A stretch of 22,918 nucleotides of DNA from Candidatus Methylomirabilota bacterium (GTDB taxonomy: Bacteria; Methylomirabilota; Methylomirabilia; Methylomirabilales; JACQHM01), in contig JACQHM010000150.1 in the NCBI GenBank assembly GCA_016199025.1, forward strand, positions 1 to 22,918, given 5' to 3'. Made by a program: the position numbers and the translations under genes. Under the pieces are notes generated by a model. The model saw only the letters and a program-made list of their open reading frames with translations. It was not told the DNA's origin and made no database searches. Shown here in pieces: positions 21,990 through 22,918 of the stretch (its first letter is position 1; each line of letters opens with the position of its first letter).

Positions 21990-22730
21990 ATGGGAGAACG
22001 GGTGGGTCTGATCGTGTTCGTCATGGTCTTGAGCTTCAGTGTGCTGACCTTTTCATCCTGGGCGGAGGAGGACAAGAAGGGGGATTTGGTTGTAGGGGAG
22101 GCTGTTTACAAGGAGATCTGCTTCTCCTGCCATGGACTGAAGGGGGACGGTAAAGGCCCCAGTTGGTTGAACACAAAGCCCAGGCCGCAGGTGTTTGCGA
22201 ATCCTAACTATACCTCGAGGCTCATCGACCAGTATCTCTTCGAGGTTGCCAAATACGGCAAGCTGGCCGTTCTGAAGCGGCAGACCCCCCTTGGTGAGAA
22301 GGCGGTAGCCATGCCCTCCTTCGGTGATGTTCTGGACGATGACCAGATTCGGGCACTGATCAGGTTCGAACGGGGCTTCAGCAATGGAGGAGCTCAGGAC
22401 GAGGGGATACGGGAGATCTTCAACGATGCCTGCGCCCCCTGTCACGGGCCTAGCGGACGGGGGGACGGCCCGCGGGCCAGTGAAGTCCAACCGGCCCCCA
22501 GGGAGTTCGTCAGCTTGATCCAGCCGGCCCCGGGGAACCTGACGGATCTCGTTTTTATGGCGCGGTTCAGCGACGACTTTCTCTTCAACCTGATCAAGAA
22601 GGGGAGGATCAAGGCGACCGAGGAAGCGGGGTTCGATACCATGCAACCCTATGGCCATATCTTGAGCGATGACGAACTCTGGAGCGTTGTCCAGTACATC
22701 TGGGAGACGTTCATTGACCATAAGGAATAG
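21990..22730 (+). CDS. Secreted diheme c-type cytochrome
   Basis: 246 residues. The signal peptide MGERVGLIVFVMVLSFSVLT ends about SSWA-25. Two cytochrome c domains follow: first heme CFSCH (C44, C47, H48) followed by GLKGDGKGP, second CAPCH (C148, C151, H152) followed by GPSGRGDGP. Candidate distal Met ligands are in VAMPSFGDVLDDDQI and DTMQPYGHILSDDELW. The two domains look like an internal duplication of the same fold, each ending in a D-D-x-I/L-x-x-L/V helix. It is a periplasmic electron carrier, likely a partner of the monoheme cytochrome and cupredoxin. ATG 21990 is preceded by GAGGAGGGGG; the longer frame to 21936 begins inside the promoter. No in-frame TGA here. Confidence 0.9.
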   Translation: MGERVGLIVFVMVLSFSVLTFSSWAEEDKKGDLVVGEAVYKEICFSCHGLKGDGKGPSWLNTKPRPQVFANPNYTSRLIDQYLFEVAKYGKLAVLKRQTPLGEKAVAMPSFGDVLDDDQIRALIRFERGFSNGGAQDEGIREIFNDACAPCHGPSGRGDGPRASEVQPAPREFVSLIQPAPGNLTDLVFMARFSDDFLFNLIKKGRIKATEEAGFDTMQPYGHILSDDELWSVVQYIWETFIDHKE

Positions 22731-22811
22731 GAGAAGACATGCAACAACGCCTCTGGCGGAAGATGCTCGGAAGCGCTGAAGCGTGACCGTAGGAAAGGAG
22801 GTGAGCTAAGG

Positions 22812-22918
22812 ATGCCGAAGAGGATCTTCGTAGTGATGGCCATTGTGGCCTTTCTGGCACTGGGGTTAAGTATGCCGGCCTCAGCGGGCTACCATGAAAA
22901 GAACCCGTGTGCGGCGAA
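22812..22918 (+). CDS. N-terminus of a secreted Cys-containing protein, cut by the window end
   Basis: Thirty-five codons and two bases are visible. ATG 22812 has AAAGGAGGTGAGC upstream, nearly the same ribosome-site sequence as before the Sec-cytochrome candidate at 21339. A clear signal peptide (MPKRIFVVMAIVAFLALGLS, ending about PASA-25) leads into mature GYHEKNPCAA. The KNPCAA start recalls secreted proteins with repeated N-P-C-A-A-K units, but only one unit is present here, so no function is assigned. It belongs to the cytochrome cluster by position. Confidence 0.7.
   Translation, partial: MPKRIFVVMAIVAFLALGLSMPASAGYHEKNPCAA

Noticed and set aside
21743..22153. 136-codon open frame overlapping both cytochrome genes
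   Set aside because: It runs out of frame through the cytochrome C-terminus, hairpin, promoter and signal peptide, and shows no coding character.
22739..22786. Fifteen-codon ORF (MQQRLWRKMLGSAEA) between the diheme cytochrome and the last gene
   Set aside because: Too short, with no clear ribosome site and no regulatory pattern such as repeated codons.

Overview
The window is GC-rich, densely packed bacterial DNA with Shine-Dalgarno starts and several promoters of the TTGACA-17 bp-TATAAT type. The gene mix (lone NuoB-type end, Rieske protein, GlgC, TldD/TldE, IspH, UGSC selenoprotein, secreted cytochromes and a cupredoxin) and the telomere-like or 'GAAGCTAGGAGCTTG'-like intergenic repeats suggest an uncultured lineage such as Methylomirabilota (NC10), Rokubacteria or Desulfobacterota. 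That placement is inference with low confidence. No rRNA, tRNA, CRISPR array, IS element or phage gene was seen.

Layout. (1) 1-2520, + strand: 3' end of a nuoB-like gene, a Rieske ferredoxin flanked by two gene relics (a second Rieske C-terminus and a moaA-like fragment), then galT overlapping a DUF3105-type membrane-anchored protein. (2) 2609-8409, - strand: glgC, tldE, tldD and ispH read from a promoter at 7852-7880, plus a separately promoted DJ-1/PfpI protein. (3) 8862-12841, + strand: tandemly duplicated genes for secreted proteins with two cyclase (kynurenine-formamidase-like) domains. In each protein the first domain has lost active-site histidines and the second keeps them. Each gene ends in a hairpin terminator. 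(4) 12918-15514, + strand: a strong promoter, a conserved protein of unknown function, a selenocysteine protein of the UGSC family (in-frame TGA at 14543-14545), and a HAD hydrolase. (5) 15525-17134, - strand: M20 peptidase and a DUF4760-like protein under one promoter. (6) 17379-22918: a Crp/Fnr regulator, a CcdA/DsbD-like membrane protein, then rightward genes for a cupredoxin, a seven-bladed propeller, a monoheme cytochrome c interrupted by an in-frame TGA, a diheme cytochrome c, and the start of a secreted Cys-containing protein.

The most notable observation is the monoheme cytochrome c at 21339-21854. Its reading frame crosses a TGA (21693-21695) and continues for 52 protein-like codons to a TAG. 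Just after the TGA is a hairpin whose geometry matches the bacterial SECIS element: an unpaired U at position 17, a 4-bp stem, and G23/U24 in the loop, counting the U of UGA as 1. The UGSC gene, 7 kb away, has a hairpin with the same 18-nt spacing and the same G23/U24 loop. The TGA sits where I recall SoxA/TsdA-like cytochromes having a conserved Cys, which in those proteins is a heme-iron ligand. The window may therefore encode a selenocysteine-containing c-type cytochrome within an extracytoplasmic electron-transfer cluster (cupredoxin, propeller, cytochromes, CcdA-like protein), possibly controlled by the neighbouring Crp-type regulator through a site at 19324-19339.
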